From contig NC_071330.1 in the NCBI RefSeq assembly GCF_010183535.1, positions 13,373,717-13,437,716 on the forward strand: 64,000 bases of DNA, written 5' to 3'. Below are positions 23,200-35,453 of this stretch, piece after piece. The notes beneath the pieces are model-generated. The model searched no databases. It was not told the DNA's origin and saw only the letters and a program-made list of their open reading frames with translations. The translations under genes were made by a program, and so were the position numbers. This stretch comes from Caenorhabditis remanei (taxonomy: Eukaryota; Nematoda; Chromadorea; Rhabditida; Rhabditidae). Each line of letters begins with the position of its first letter. The stretch's first letter is position 1.

Positions 23200-23606
23200 A
23201 AAATATTGAAATTTATAATTAAAATACATTCTGTATGTTTATAAATTTAATTTGAAAAACGATCTTATTTGCATCACTTCACCAGATTCTAACTAGCAAT
23301 AAATTATTGTGAAAAGCAACAACTGTTAATTTTCTCACTGTTGAATTTTTAAAATTCATCCAAGACATTTCCACTTCTTCAGCCTACAATCCGCAGTGTA
23401 CACCGGGAGAGGTCCGAATATTCATATTCGGAGGCATTTGCTACTAGAGAATGGAAATGTAGTTCCCATCTGGTTTGGATTCCTTCTTGGCTTGTCATTT
23501 TTTGGTTTGTCATTGACTTCTTTCTCCTTCACATGACTAATTGCGCTTTCGTGTTGTGATTGAAAACATTGATTGTGCAACAACGAGAGCGATCGAAATG
23601 TTCTAA

Positions 23607-24060
23607 TTGGACAAAACACAGAGAAAATATTGCAAAATAATGATAAAAGCGTATGGCAAGAGAAGAATTCAAAAAAAAAAGGAAAACGAGAACGATCCAC
23701 GAATTCAACTCTACACTGCTCTGGAAAGAATTGCATCTGACCGTCTCATTTATTGTGGTAACGTGTATTTTTATAAAAAGCGAGAAAATGAACATCTTTC
23801 AGACACGGATTCTGTTATATTCCGTCAGGACAGAGGAACAGATTTACTCGGAGATTTGAAAGGAGAAAGTCTCAGAATGATGACCAACGAGATTGCATCG
23901 GGTTGTGAATTGGTAAAAGTGGTCACGATAGCATCAAAAGTATATGGAACACTGGGTAGAAGAACTGCCACAGGAGAAGAAGACTATTTCGTCAAGGCAA
24001 AAGGGGTGACTCTAAACTCGGAAACGGCCAAAAAAGTGAATTTTGATATGGTCCCCTTTC
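23607..24060 (+). pseudogene. Type-B (protein-primed) DNA polymerase fragment, left copy
   Basis: LYTALERIASDRLIYC is followed by a 45-bp intron (23758-23802). The next exon brings the polymerase metal-binding DTDS motif, then LLGDLKGE, MMTNEIASG and, further on, AKGVTLNSETAKKVNFD. That order is known for the palm and following segment of Maverick/Polinton and related viral-type B polymerases. Only about 150 residues are present; the exonuclease domain, the other palm motifs and the C-terminus were not found. Alone it cannot be an active polymerase. It identifies the class of the surrounding element. Confidence 0.7.
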
Positions 24061-24244
24061 ATACAGTCTTGTACGTTGGCAAGTTTCATTCTCTTTGTTC
24101 TCAAGCACGAGCAAGCAGATAGGGCAGAGCAACAGAAAGAGAAAGTAGCCTCTGTTTTTTTTTTTACCGAAAATCACGCTGCCCCTTTTCCATCTTTTTC
24201 AAATCTTCTCCTATGGGCATGCATAAATAAAGAAGAGAAGAGGT

Positions 24245-24961
24245 CTACTGGCAGGGTTGAAAGAAGACGAAAACCGGAAGAATACGTGCAACAGAAAGTA
24301 AAAAAAGTAAATTTATTGCTTCAATGTTTTGAGATGCATGAATAATAAAGGAGAAGTTAAAACAAATGAGAAAAAAAAAACAAGAATGAACATTGAAGTT
24401 CGATGTGAAGCCAGGGTACGATTGCATCAAATCCACAATCGGCATGTCATCCGGATGGAACAGTGTGGACTTCACTGAAATTAATTAATAAGATTAATTA
24501 TGCGAATACTACAACTCACTTTCGGTGACCATATAAAAACTTGGCTCTTTGTTTGTTCCCTGGAGACTTTTGACACCTTTTGATGCACCCAGAGCAGAGT
24601 AACGGCATCCATGGTCATAAGAAACCATCTTCAAACTAAAAAAATTGAAATTATATTTTCATCTGGATAAAAGCAAGGTTACTTGATTCCCGAAGTATCG
24701 AGCAGGTAGTGGACACAGTTTCCAACGGTGATAACATTCTTGCTGAAAAACAAAATATAATGTTAGTACAGTTTGTTATGAACGTACTTCGAATATGCTG
24801 GTCCACTGAGCAAAAAACAGATAACAAGCAGAAGCAGAGAATAAAATATAATATAAAGGAATTATTAGAATTTCAAAATAATCAGAAAAAGGGTTTTGAC
24901 GACCGCTCACATAGTCATCTTGGCACACATATCATCTTCAGCTTTCGAACGGAAGACATTT
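24245..24961 (-). CDS. Unknown five-exon gene of the element, left copy
   Basis: Mirror of 29,647-30,363, same exon structure on the minus strand. Confidence 0.5.
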
Positions 24962-25144
24962 CTGAAATTAAAGATGTTCGTTGAATCGACATTGAATTTG
25001 AAAGAGTTCTATGCGCAGAAAAGAAGTGATAATCAGAGACAAAAACATAGATTCCGAGTGTCCGAAAGAATAAATGTGCAGCTGTTCTAAAAGAAAATTA
25101 ATGCATTTACCCAATCAGCCAAAAACTCGACTTGCAGGTAGAAG

Positions 25145-25270
25145 AAAAAAACGTTACCTACTTTACTAACCCTAAAACATCCCAACACCACCGACCGGTA
25201 AATGAGTTGCCGCGGTGAGCGGTGACGAATGTCCGGTCTACCTTAACTGTGGTGAGTAAAACGAACCCCC
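25145..25270 (+). repeat. 127-bp-family repeat, left copy 2
   Basis: Starts AAAAAACGTTACCTACTTTA and ends AACGAACCCCC. It is inverted relative to 27,001-27,127, so the two bound a 2-kb segment like terminal inverted repeats. Confidence 0.85.
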
Positions 25271-27000
25271 CTTGCCGATATCATACACATTCTCAATGAC
25301 TGGTAGCGAGTTAGGTCAACTATGTGAGCTCACTAGAGGAAAACACTCGTAGAGGAAACATTAGAAAAAAGAGCGGTCAGTCAATTTATGGCACATGTTA
25401 GCTACCGTGACACGGGTTTTTTTTTGTCTGAACAGGAAAAAAAAACAGTTCATGATTTCCGTTGTCTAAAAAAAGAATACATCGAGATGGGTAAAACACT
25501 GAGACTTTTTAGAAATCTGTGCTATCAAAACTGTTACTCACCTTCAAAAAACAATTAGAAATAATCCAAGAATTCAAAAATAATCAATAATATAGTACAT
25601 CGTCTCGACTCCTATTCAAAAAGAAGTCTGAATAATTATTTTTTGCACTCTAAAAAACAGAAGAATTAACCAACTCACCTAAGAATATTCCTCAATGCAA
25701 GAAGAATGAATGAGAAGATGAGCGGATGGTAGGATTGTCCAGTCTCCGTGTTCTCTGTTGTATCACGACGTTCCCGCCCACTCTCACTTTTTTTTTCACA
25801 TATTGAAAATGTGTTCGATACATGTGGATGAGTATACGTCTCGTGTTCTCTGGGTCTCTCCAACTCTCTACTCTATACATCTATCAGTTCAAAGTGACTG
25901 TACATGTCTGTATCAAAATGAATGTTTAACATGTCGCTGACATCCAGATGCAAGACTGTATGGAAAAAAAACTTTCAATATTTATCACGCCGATACTGAT
26001 AATTTCACACTGTATATACTGCATAGACTACAAATCCCATCTTATACACGATTACGAGTATTAATAAATTTCTTTTCAAAAATTATTTTCTTCACTACAA
26101 ATAAAAATACAACTTTATAAAAAACTGTTAGTGTCTTAAATTCCAACTACGCACCCCCCACACCAAAAACAAAAACTTGGGATTACAACATAATCAGCTA
26201 GCGCAAACTATTTGCAATTCAATACACATTTCAATGTAATTCATTGCAAAATTCTGAACAACCTATAAACACCACAAAACTCGTATCATTTTCAAGAAAA
26301 ATCATGACACGGCCCCTCATTTTAAACAAACCACCCCATTTTCAGACACCACGTATGTATTTTGTGCAATCCCATCAAATTTATAAGCTACCATACGTAT
26401 AGTTTGTGGTACGTTCAGAACATAACTGTTAAGTTTGTCATTTGTATCTAACAAGTTATAAGCTACATCTGAATGCCCGGGAACACCATTTTTTTTTCAC
26501 GACACAAACTTTTATTGTTCAACCATGTTCATAACCCCAGTCAAAGTGTCTTTTTTTGCGGGAATTCACACATGGTCTCCCATTTTGATCTTCGCCAACC
26601 CGGGGGTCGGCATGTTTTATCGGAAAATCTCCGCGCCTCACATCAATGGACTTCTTTTCGATTCCTCTCTTGACTAATTTTTTTGTTCCCTGACACTACA
26701 CTTTGCAAAACATTCTTATAACGACGATTGTATTTTTTCATAAGTTTTTTTCGATTTGCTCTCAAGTACATTTCAAGTCACTTTTTAGGACTGATTAAAG
26801 TAATGAAATGTTTTCTCGAGTAATGATTTGACTTCAGAGTTGTAAAAAATCTTTACCATCATCACTAAAAAATATTGACTGATGGATATCCTTTCCTCAA
26901 ACACTTGAGACAATGTCAACGTAACATCCTTTACTTTTTGTGTCAGTAAGGGTACGACTTCTCAATGCTATGTCTTCGTGTTTTAATATTTGTGCAGGGA
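25271..27000. other. Left-arm stretch bounded by inverted 127-bp repeats, no gene seen
   Basis: About 1.7 kb containing cassette I, CT-rich sequence and AT-rich sequence. Frames up to 66 codons occur but show no splice-supported extension or domain. The mirror is 27,608-29,337. Confidence 0.5.
25541..25608 (-). promoter_or_regulatory. Promoter/first-exon cassette, copy I (left arm)
   Basis: Mirror of 29,000-29,067. Confidence 0.5.
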
Positions 27001-27127
27001 GGGTTCGTTTTACTCACCACAGTTAAGGTAGACCGGACATTCGTCACCGCTCACCGCGGCAACTCATTTACCGGTCGGTGGTGTTGGGATGTTTCAGGGT
27101 TAGTAAAGTAGGTAACGTTTTTTTCTT
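27001..27127 (-). repeat. 127-bp-family repeat, left copy 3
   Basis: Inverted relative to copy 2. It starts GGGTTCGTTTTACTCACC and lies 75 bases from the palindrome spacer. Confidence 0.85.
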
Positions 27128-27202
27128 TCTTTCTTTTTTTAACACTTGTTAGGATAAAAAATCACAGTAATCAATGTTTATTGTTAATTATTAATAAGTC
27201 GT

Positions 27203-27405
27203 AAAGCGAATATAGATAGGTGACATAGAATGCGAACATTCGTTTATTCCTCACACAGTTAGCTCCCCCCACATACTGAAATGTTAGTATTATAATGTTT
27301 ATTGGATTTTTCAGTATAAGTCTAGAAATTATTGAAAATAGACATCAATTTGATATAAGTACATGTGTATACTTCTTGATTATGTTTTTGATCTAATTAC
27401 TTTTC
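27203..27405. other. Unique 203-bp spacer at the palindrome centre
   Basis: Complementarity stops at 27,202/27,406. The spacer is AT-rich and single-copy in the window, with no open frame of note. It is bordered on each side by TTAATAAT-type sequence and, about 75 bases further out, by inverted copies of a 127-bp repeat. Confidence 0.85.
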
Positions 27406-27480
27406 ACGACTTATTAATAATTAACAATAAACATTGATTACTGTGATTTTTTATCCTAACAAGTGTTAAAAAAAGAAAGA

Positions 27481-27607
27481 AAGAAAAAAACGTTACCTAC
27501 TTTACTAACCCTGAAACATCCCAACACCACCGACCGGTAAATGAGTTGCCGCGGTGAGCGGTGACGAATGTCCGGTCTACCTTAACTGTGGTGAGTAAAA
27601 CGAACCC
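27481..27607 (+). repeat. 127-bp-family repeat, right copy 3
   Basis: Mirror of 27,001-27,127. Together they form an inverted pair framing the central spacer. Confidence 0.85.
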
Positions 27608-28999
27608 TCCCTGCACAAATATTAAAACACGAAGACATAGCATTGAGAAGTCGTACCCTTACTGACACAAAAAGTAAAGGATGTTACGTTGACATTGTCT
27701 CAAGTGTTTGAGGAAAGGATATCCATCAGTCAATATTTTTTAGTGATGATGGTAAAGATTTTTTACAACTCTGAAGTCAAATCATTACTCGAGAAAACAT
27801 TTCATTACTTTAATCAGTCCTAAAAAGTGACTTGAAATGTACTTGAGAGCAAATCGAAAAAAACTTATGAAAAAATACAATCGTCGTTATAAGAATGTTT
27901 TGCAAAGTGTAGTGTCAGGGAACAAAAAAATTAGTCAAGAGAGGAATCGAAAAGAAGTCCATTGATGTGAGGCGCGGAGATTTTCCGATAAAACATGCCG
28001 ACCCCCGGGTTGGCGAAGATCAAAATGGGAGACCATGTGTGAATTCCCGCAAAAAAAGACACTTTGACTGGGGTTATGAACATGGTTGAACAATAAAAGT
28101 TTGTGTCGTGAAAAAAAAATGGTGTTCCCGGGCATTCAGATGTAGCTTATAACTTGTTAGATACAAATGACAAACTTAACAGTTATGTTCTGAACGTACC
28201 ACAAACTATACGTATGGTAGCTTATAAATTTGATGGGATTGCACAAAATACATACGTGGTGTCTGAAAATGGGGTGGTTTGTTTAAAATGAGGGGCCGTG
28301 TCATGATTTTTCTTGAAAATGATACGAGTTTTGTGGTGTTTATAGGTTGTTCAGAATTTTGCAATGAATTACATTGAAATGTGTATTGAATTGCAAATAG
28401 TTTGCGCTAGCTGATTATGTTGTAATCCCAAGTTTTTGTTTTTGGTGTGGGGGGTGCGTAGTTGGAATTTAAGACACTAACAGTTTTTTATAAAGTTGTA
28501 TTTTTATTTGTAGTGAAGAAAATAATTTTTGAAAAGAAATTTATTAATACTCGTAATCGTGTATAAGATGGGATTTGTAGTCTATGCAGTATATACAGTG
28601 TGAAATTATCAGTATCGGCGTGATAAATATTGAAAGTTTTTTTTCCATACAGTCTTGCATCTGGATGTCAGCGACATGTTAAACATTCATTTTGATACAG
28701 ACATGTACAGTCACTTTGAACTGATAGATGTATAGAGTAGAGAGTTGGAGAGACCCAGAGAACACGAGACGTATACTCATCCACATGTATCGAACACATT
28801 TTCAATATGTGAAAAAAAAAGTGAGAGTGGGCGGGAACGTCGTGATACAACAGAGAACACGGAGACTGGACAATCCTACCATCCGCTCATCTTCTCATTC
28901 ATTCTTCTTGCATTGAGGAATATTCTTAGGTGAGTTGGTTAATTCTTCTGTTTTTTAGAGTGCAAAAAATAATTATTCAGACTTCTTTTTGAATAGGAG

Positions 29000-29067
29000 T
29001 CGAGACGATGTACTATATTATTGATTATTTTTGAATTCTTGGATTATTTCTAATTGTTTTTTGAAGG
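29000..29067 (+). promoter_or_regulatory. Promoter/first-exon cassette, copy I (right arm)
   Basis: Reads GAATAGGAGTCGAGACGATG, TGATTATTTTTGAATTCTTG, TTCTAATTG and ends TTTTTTGAAG with the donor GTGAGTAAC. A weaker copy, TGATTATTTTGAAATTCTAA, lies at 29,724. Confidence 0.5.
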
Positions 29068-29337
29068 TGAGTAACAGTTTTGATAGCACAGATTTCTAAA
29101 AAGTCTCAGTGTTTTACCCATCTCGATGTATTCTTTTTTTAGACAACGGAAATCATGAACTGTTTTTTTTTCCTGTTCAGACAAAAAAAAACCCGTGTCA
29201 CGGTAGCTAACATGTGCCATAAATTGACTGACCGCTCTTTTTTCTAATGTTTCCTCTACGAGTGTTTTCCTCTAGTGAGCTCACATAGTTGACCTAACTC
29301 GCTACCAGTCATTGAGAATGTGTATGATATCGGCAAG

Positions 29338-29463
29338 GGGGGTTCGTTTTACTCACCACAGTTAAGGTAGACCGGACATTCGTCACCGCTCACCGCGGCA
29401 ACTCATTTACCGGTCGGTGGTGTTGGGATGTTTTAGGGTTAGTAAAGTAGGTAACGTTTTTTT
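29338..29463 (-). repeat. 127-bp-family repeat, right copy 2
   Basis: Mirror of 25,145-25,270. Confidence 0.85.
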
Positions 29464-29646
29464 CTTCTACCTGCAAGTCGAGTTTTTGGCTGATTGGGTA
29501 AATGCATTAATTTTCTTTTAGAACAGCTGCACATTTATTCTTTCGGACACTCGGAATCTATGTTTTTGTCTCTGATTATCACTTCTTTTCTGCGCATAGA
29601 ACTCTTTCAAATTCAATGTCGATTCAACGAACATCTTTAATTTCAG

Positions 29647-30363
29647 AAATGTCTTCCGTTCGAAAGCTGAAGATGATATGTGTGCCAAGATGACTATGTG
29701 AGCGGTCGTCAAAACCCTTTTTCTGATTATTTTGAAATTCTAATAATTCCTTTATATTATATTTTATTCTCTGCTTCTGCTTGTTATCTGTTTTTTGCTC
29801 AGTGGACCAGCATATTCGAAGTACGTTCATAACAAACTGTACTAACATTATATTTTGTTTTTCAGCAAGAATGTTATCACCGTTGGAAACTGTGTCCACT
29901 ACCTGCTCGATACTTCGGGAATCAAGTAACCTTGCTTTTATCCAGATGAAAATATAATTTCAATTTTTTTAGTTTGAAGATGGTTTCTTATGACCATGGA
30001 TGCCGTTACTCTGCTCTGGGTGCATCAAAAGGTGTCAAAAGTCTCCAGGGAACAAACAAAGAGCCAAGTTTTTATATGGTCACCGAAAGTGAGTTGTAGT
30101 ATTCGCATAATTAATCTTATTAATTAATTTCAGTGAAGTCCACACTGTTCCATCCGGATGACATGCCGATTGTGGATTTGATGCAATCGTACCCTGGCTT
30201 CACATCGAACTTCAATGTTCATTCTTGTTTTTTTTTTCTCATTTGTTTTAACTTCTCCTTTATTATTCATGCATCTCAAAACATTGAAGCAATAAATTTA
30301 CTTTTTTTACTTTCTGTTGCACGTATTCTTCCGGTTTTCGTCTTCTTTCAACCCTGCCAGTAG
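29647..30363 (+). CDS. Unknown five-exon gene of the element, right copy
   Basis: Exons 29647-29697, 29803-29820, 29866-29925, 29973-30088 and 30134 onward join in one frame through introns in changing phases, with no stop. Recognisable stretches are VFRSKAEDDMCAKM, NVITVGNCVHYLLDTSG, MVSYDHGCRYSALGASKG and STLFHPDDMPIVDLMQSYPG. The preserved phase over five exons argues for a real gene. The 18-base second exon is unusually small. The final 45 residues (after NVHS) are Phe/Leu-rich and probably not coding, and the true start was not found. Cassette copy I lies upstream at 29,000-29,067. No family recognised; it could be a structural or cargo protein. Confidence 0.5.
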
Positions 30364-30547
30364 ACCTCTTCTCTTCTTTATTTATGCATGCCCATAGGAG
30401 AAGATTTGAAAAAGATGGAAAAGGGGCAGCGTGATTTTCGGTTAAAAAAAAAACAGAGGCTACTTTCTCTTTCTGTTGCTCTGCCCTATCTGCTTGCTCG
30501 TGCTTGAGAACAAAGAGAATGAAACTTGCCAACGTACAAGACTGTAT

Positions 30548-31001
30548 GAAAGGGGACCATATCAAAATTCACTTTTTTGGCCGTTTCCGAGTTTAGAGTC
30601 ACCCCTTTTGCCTTGACGAAATAGTCTTCTTCTCCTGTGGCAGTTCTTCTACCCAGTGTTCCATATACTTTTGATGCTATCGTGACCACTTTTACCAATT
30701 CACAACCCGATGCAATCTCGTTGGTCATCATTCTGAGACTTTCTCCTTTCAAATCTCCGAGTAAATCTGTTCCTCTGTCCTGACGGAATATAACAGAATC
30801 CGTGTCTGAAAGATGTTCATTTTCTCGCTTTTTATAAAAATACACGTTACCACAATAAATGAGACGGTCAGATGCAATTCTTTCCAGAGCAGTGTAGAGT
30901 TGAATTCGTGGATCGTTCTCGTTTTCCTTTTTTTTTTGAATTCTTCTCTTGCCATACGCTTTTATCATTATTTTGCAATATTTTCTCTGTGTTTTGTCCA
31001 A
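30548..31001 (-). pseudogene. Type-B (protein-primed) DNA polymerase fragment, right copy
   Basis: Mirror of the left copy. The only arm difference found in this neighbourhood is a T/A change at 30,443, just outside the homologous part. Confidence 0.7.
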
Positions 31002-31408
31002 TTAGAACATTTCGATCGCTCTCGTTGTTGCACAATCAATGTTTTCAATCACAACACGAAAGCGCAATTAGTCATGTGAAGGAGAAAGAAGTCAATGACA
31101 AACCAAAAAATGACAAGCCAAGAAGGAATCCAAACCAGATGGGAACTACATTTCCATTCTCTAGTAGCAAATGCCTCCGAATATGAATATTCGGACCTCT
31201 CCCGGTGTACACTGCGGATTGTAGGCTGAAGAAGTGGAAATGTCTTGGATGAATTTTAAAAATTCAACAGTGAGAAAATTAACAGTTGTTGCTTTTCACA
31301 ATAATTTATTGCTAGTTAGAATCTGGTGAAGTGATGCAAATAAGATCGTTTTTCAAATTAAATTTATAAACATACAGAATGTATTTTAATTATAAATTTC
31401 AATATTTT

Positions 31409-32190
31409 TTAATAGTCCAAATCGAGTGGGTCACGTGAGGCGGAACGTGGGATTCTGAAGTCTGATGGACGGTCTCGCTGCTCTTGCGTATCTGGATAAT
31501 AATCCGGATCGGTATCCTGGCTGAGGCATCTTCCTCCTACAGGTCCTCATCAGTCAAGACTTCTTCTGGATCCGGATTCTGAAAAATGAATTATTGATAG
31601 CTAAAGTTGTAAAATTGAATGAATATTATGGTGTATTCACTTATTCTTAATAATATTATATGGGGAGGGATGACTCAATGATAGTGATACTTATCAATTG
31701 ACAGTTGCAAAACAAAAAAACAAGTACTGAATGATAGAAACTGAAAGTGTCTAAATGAAAAAATCAGTGAGAGTGTTCAGCAATAAATTGGTCTTGTCAA
31801 AAAATTAATGAAAAAGAAAAAATAATATACCAAATTGAGAGTTTGTCCTCTGCTCGCAGCATCCATGAACATTTCAAGTGTTCTTTCTACCAATTCTGAG
31901 TTGAAGAGGTCTTCTTGATGTCCATCGATGGCTGGGGTGACTTCAGGAGCTGAATCCAACAACTCATTTGGCGCAAAGGCATCGAATGAGTTTTGAGACT
32001 CCTCTTTGATTTGATTGGTGACGATGACCCTTGGAACTCGGGGATTTCATCTGAACTCCATCCGAGAAAAGAGCTCTTCTCTGGTGTATGGAATCGCCCT
32101 GACTGGGAAATTCTCAGAATCGACAGAATCCTCGGTTTTGACGAAGGTGGTAGTTGGAACGTGATTGAACAGCTTTTGAGAGGAGGACAT
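31409..32190 (-). pseudogene. Broken two-exon gene of the element, right copy
   Basis: Mirror of 22,418-23,199 with the same in-frame stops (32,047-32,049 and 31,537-31,539). Confidence 0.55.
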
Positions 32191-32439
32191 GTCTGAAATA
32201 AAGGTCTTAGTTGGAATAACAGTGAACTTGAAAGACTTGAAGCGCAGAAAAAGAAATTGCTTTAATTCCAGTCTTTAGTATGAGATTGAGATATTGTGCA
32301 CCAAACTCTTGCAACTGAGTGCACCTATATGAAATATTTTTTACGGGATTTACTTTGTCCATTATTACTAACATGAAAAAGTTTTTTTTTGAAGTCTAGT
32401 AAAATATTGTTATTCTTTTAATGGAACTGATCCAGAACT

Positions 32440-32548
32440 AACCTCCAACCTCCATTGTTCGAAACCGCCAGTGCAAAAAAAAACATAAAATTAGAATTCA
32501 AAAATAATCATACATAATCGGGCGAAACGCATTCAGTAGTGTTTCTTA
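32440..32548 (-). promoter_or_regulatory. Promoter/first-exon cassette, copy H (right arm)
   Basis: Mirror of 22,060-22,168, upstream of the broken gene 31,409-32,190. Confidence 0.6.
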
Positions 32549-33319
32549 GAATGAAGAAATCGCCTCCTTGTTGTGTCTTATTTATTGTGCTTCCAAGCTC
32601 CGCCTTGTCGAGAAGAAGAAAACCGGTGTGGAAACGAGAGAGAAGAAGAAAAACCGGTGCGGAAACATTGACAGCGCGCAATTTGAAAATTTGTCATGCG
32701 TTTCTCTTTCCTCATGCTCCCCTTCTCGCGTCTCTCCGTCATCTTCCACATTTGTTTTTATTTTATCCATCAAGTGTTGCTTCTCCTCATCCATATGTGT
32801 CAATTCCACGTTGCGAACTATGAAGAAGGTACCATCCAAAGTTTTTGTTGTATATTTTTTACACTTATAATTTGGTAAGCTTTTCACATGTGATGACGTA
32901 TAATCTGGAGATGTCGCTTCAACATTCTATCCACTGGGAATATCTTTGTTTTTTCTCGGAAAAGTTTGTTGATTCAATAATATTCATCTGAAAAAAAAAC
33001 CTAGTGGAGAAAATGTCATAAATCACTGACATGTGCGTAGCGCTTTCTTTGTGCGCACTTAGGAGGGCGCCTGTAATGAGGGGTATCTATAGATGCGATC
33101 AGAGATATGTGAAAACAGTATTCAAATAATTTTTTAAAAGGTGGAATTATTCTGGCAATATAACAAAAAGTGGAAAAGAAAGGAGTAATGAAATTGATTT
33201 GAACGCATTGAGTGTGGTTTCATTTAGGATTATTATAGGTATCTATTCAGATACCCATTTTTTTTAACATAAAACTGTCCTTGTTCTGTAGAAAGAATAG
33301 TATGGAACAGTCTTTGCAA

Positions 33320-33425
33320 GGGGTTCGTTTTACTCACCACCGTTTAGGTAGACCGAACATTCGTCACCGCTCACCGCGGCAACTCATTTACCGGTCGGTG
33401 GTGTTGGAGTGTTGCTAGAGTTAGG
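33320..33425 (-). repeat. 127-bp-family repeat, right copy 1
   Basis: Mirror of 21,183-21,288. Confidence 0.8.
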
Positions 33426-33989
33426 GGTAAAGGAATATGAATGTGCTGTTTTTAGAGACTTGCAACATTACTATTTCATAGTACTTCACTTTTGTTCTAT
33501 GACAGTTTTAGATCAACATTTGTTATTCCTTGACAACGTCTGATTCAAGTAAAAGTTATATTTTCAGTCATTTACCATTTCCACAACTCATCTGTGACTT
33601 TGATTTTTTATGTGGAGTTCGACATCTTAAAGAAAAAGTTGTTTGGAACGGGTTCCATTTCTAGTTTCTTGACGGAAAAATGAAGATTTCGCATATTAGC
33701 CTCCTTTTAAATGACCTAATTGTCCCTGAGGGGGGAGAAGGGAGGTGTCAATCATTGACATGTGCGTAGCGTTCTTTTGTGCACTAATGAGGGCGCCAGG
33801 ATATCTATAGATCTGATCTGAGATAGGTGAAACATTTATTCAAATAATTCAAACGAACGGTATGATACTGTCAGCTTCCATATGCCTCTGATGTTAAAGA
33901 TATATTTTTAGCCATTTAGCAGTTCTACAACACATTTACGTCTGTGACTTTGATTTTTTATGTGGAGTTCAACATCTTACACCATTGCG

Positions 33990-34837
33990 ATGCCTCTCCC
34001 ACTTTTGTGCTTCCCATACCTCGTGTTGAAAAATATTCTTCTGCAGATGAGTCCACATGACATGTAAGTTTGTATTTTTTAGCAGAAAAAACTTGATGTT
34101 TTTGCAGGGTCGCATTATCATTTTGCTCAAAGAAAGCATCAGGCTATGTCAAAAGTGCAATAAGACGACAATACTCGTTGTCAATAGAGTTTGATAGCGA
34201 TAATGAATTCGATATAACCATTTACCGCAACGCGTGTCCAGAAGTAAAGGGTATCATAAGCGTTGGTGCAATGAACTAAAGATCTAGAAAGAACAGTCTT
34301 TGTCGCTGGTCGAATAACGTTCTGTTTGATGGATTTGAAATTGCAAACCAATTGATGGATTTGTGCTCTATCCAAAGTATTGGTAGACTGAGTCTTAATC
34401 TTGAAAAACAAGAAGAAGTTGAATACGTTACCAAATGGTTATCCAACATATTCGTTGAGAAATGTTCAATCTCTTTGAAGAATCCTGTCAAAAGTTTCAG
34501 TGTGACTCGATTTTTGGTGAGTGTTCAAGTCTCAAAAGCATTATCTGTAGACTTGGACACTCTAGACGAGTTGGTTTATGAGAGGGTGTTTGATTTGGAT
34601 GAAATCATCATACCAGGAACATTGAGGAATTTACTGGATATGAATTGTGCCAACATACATCTGTATGGGGTAATCTCCAATGAAGATATGAATCAGTTCT
34701 TGAGAAGATGGTATGATGGTTGCTTTGACAAATTACGTAGAATAGAGTTTTACGTCAGTCTACGATGGCAAAAACTTTTGGCTGGTATGTCAGTGTATGA
34801 AGATTGCGAGTGTAAGATTCCCATAAAGTATGAGTAG
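33990..34837 (+). pseudogene. F-box / FBA_2 protein with one in-frame stop, right copy
   Basis: Exon 1 (33990-34063) reads MPLPLLCFPYLVLKNILLQM and exon 2 continues VALSFCSKKASGYVKS, a typical Caenorhabditis F-box (LPyLVlk.iL.qM.p.dLv.LSlCSkkA). The rest of exon 2 (34108-34837) carries an FBA_2-like region with LDMNCANIHLYG and MNQFLRRWYDG. One TAA at 34,277-34,279 interrupts an otherwise continuous frame; the downstream frame stays open for 186 codons. Family members bind Skp1-type adaptors to deliver substrates to ubiquitin ligases. Being host-like, it is probably cargo picked up by the element. A sequencing error at the stop is unlikely because both arms share it. Confidence 0.75.
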
Positions 34838-35029
34838 ACAATCTCTAGAGTAACCGTTTACAATATTGCAGACCACTATACCGAATGAAGACCATCTACA
34901 TTGAAAACCGCAATGGGGTCAAAGCAAGTATTGAAAGAATAAAACAAGTGGAGGACATGTACATGTGTATGACAATCAGATGAAATTGTTAATTGATAGA
35001 GAAAAACGTCACCGGACAAAAAAGTAGAT

Positions 35030-35125
35030 CTATGAGTAGATGTGCTCAAATACAGCACTCTTTGTATGTTTTCTCATTTGAATCTGCTTCCTCACTTGTC
35101 GCATGTGCTGATTGAGTGTTTCCAT
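35030..35125 (-). CDS. Small basic ORF, 31 codons, right copy
   Basis: Mirror of 19,483-19,578, identical where compared. Support is equally weak. Confidence 0.25.
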   Translation of the reverse strand: METLNQHMRQVRKQIQMRKHTKSAVFEHIYS

Positions 35126-35453
35126 AGTGAAAGAATAAATTTTTTATAACGAGAACTTTATTCACAATGAATTATAAATGAGGTGCTGTTTGACATGTCC
35201 GTTCGAAATTCAAATATGAATCTTCTTGACGGCTTTGTACACATTGTATGCGCAGAATAGGTTCTAATTGATCTCAGAGAATTCATATTATTCTGCATAC
35301 AGCAAAAAGTTATATTTTTGGTGTATTAGATTTTTTATACACTTTTGGCTCCGCCCACTTTCTGACGTCAGCATTGTTTCCTGTAAAGTTATGAAAAGCT
35401 TCATTCTTGCTTTTTTTCCTCGATACAAACCGGTGACTGTTTTTATTGCTCTC

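Larger units (their letters stand above)
17867..27202. repeat. Left palindrome arm
   Basis: This arm is the reverse complement of 27,406-36,740. Differences I found by eye: one substitution (24,165 T against 30,443 T, so not complementary) and three homopolymer lengths (18,422-18,430, 18,531-18,539 and 18,598-18,604). I did not compare every base, but all long reading frames pair exactly at the expected mirrored positions. Confidence 0.9.

Noticed and set aside
23607..24122. Polymerase fragment as a continuous 171-codon gene
   Set aside because: Residues between the two conserved parts are encoded by a 45-bp intron with GT/AG borders; removing it restores the DTDS motif. The N-terminal residues and those after position 24,060 are non-homologous.
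29010..29070. Cassette copies as spliced-leader RNA genes
   Set aside because: They have a donor after a short exon, but the exon is about 60-110 bases, the SL sequence is absent and no Sm-site hairpin follows.
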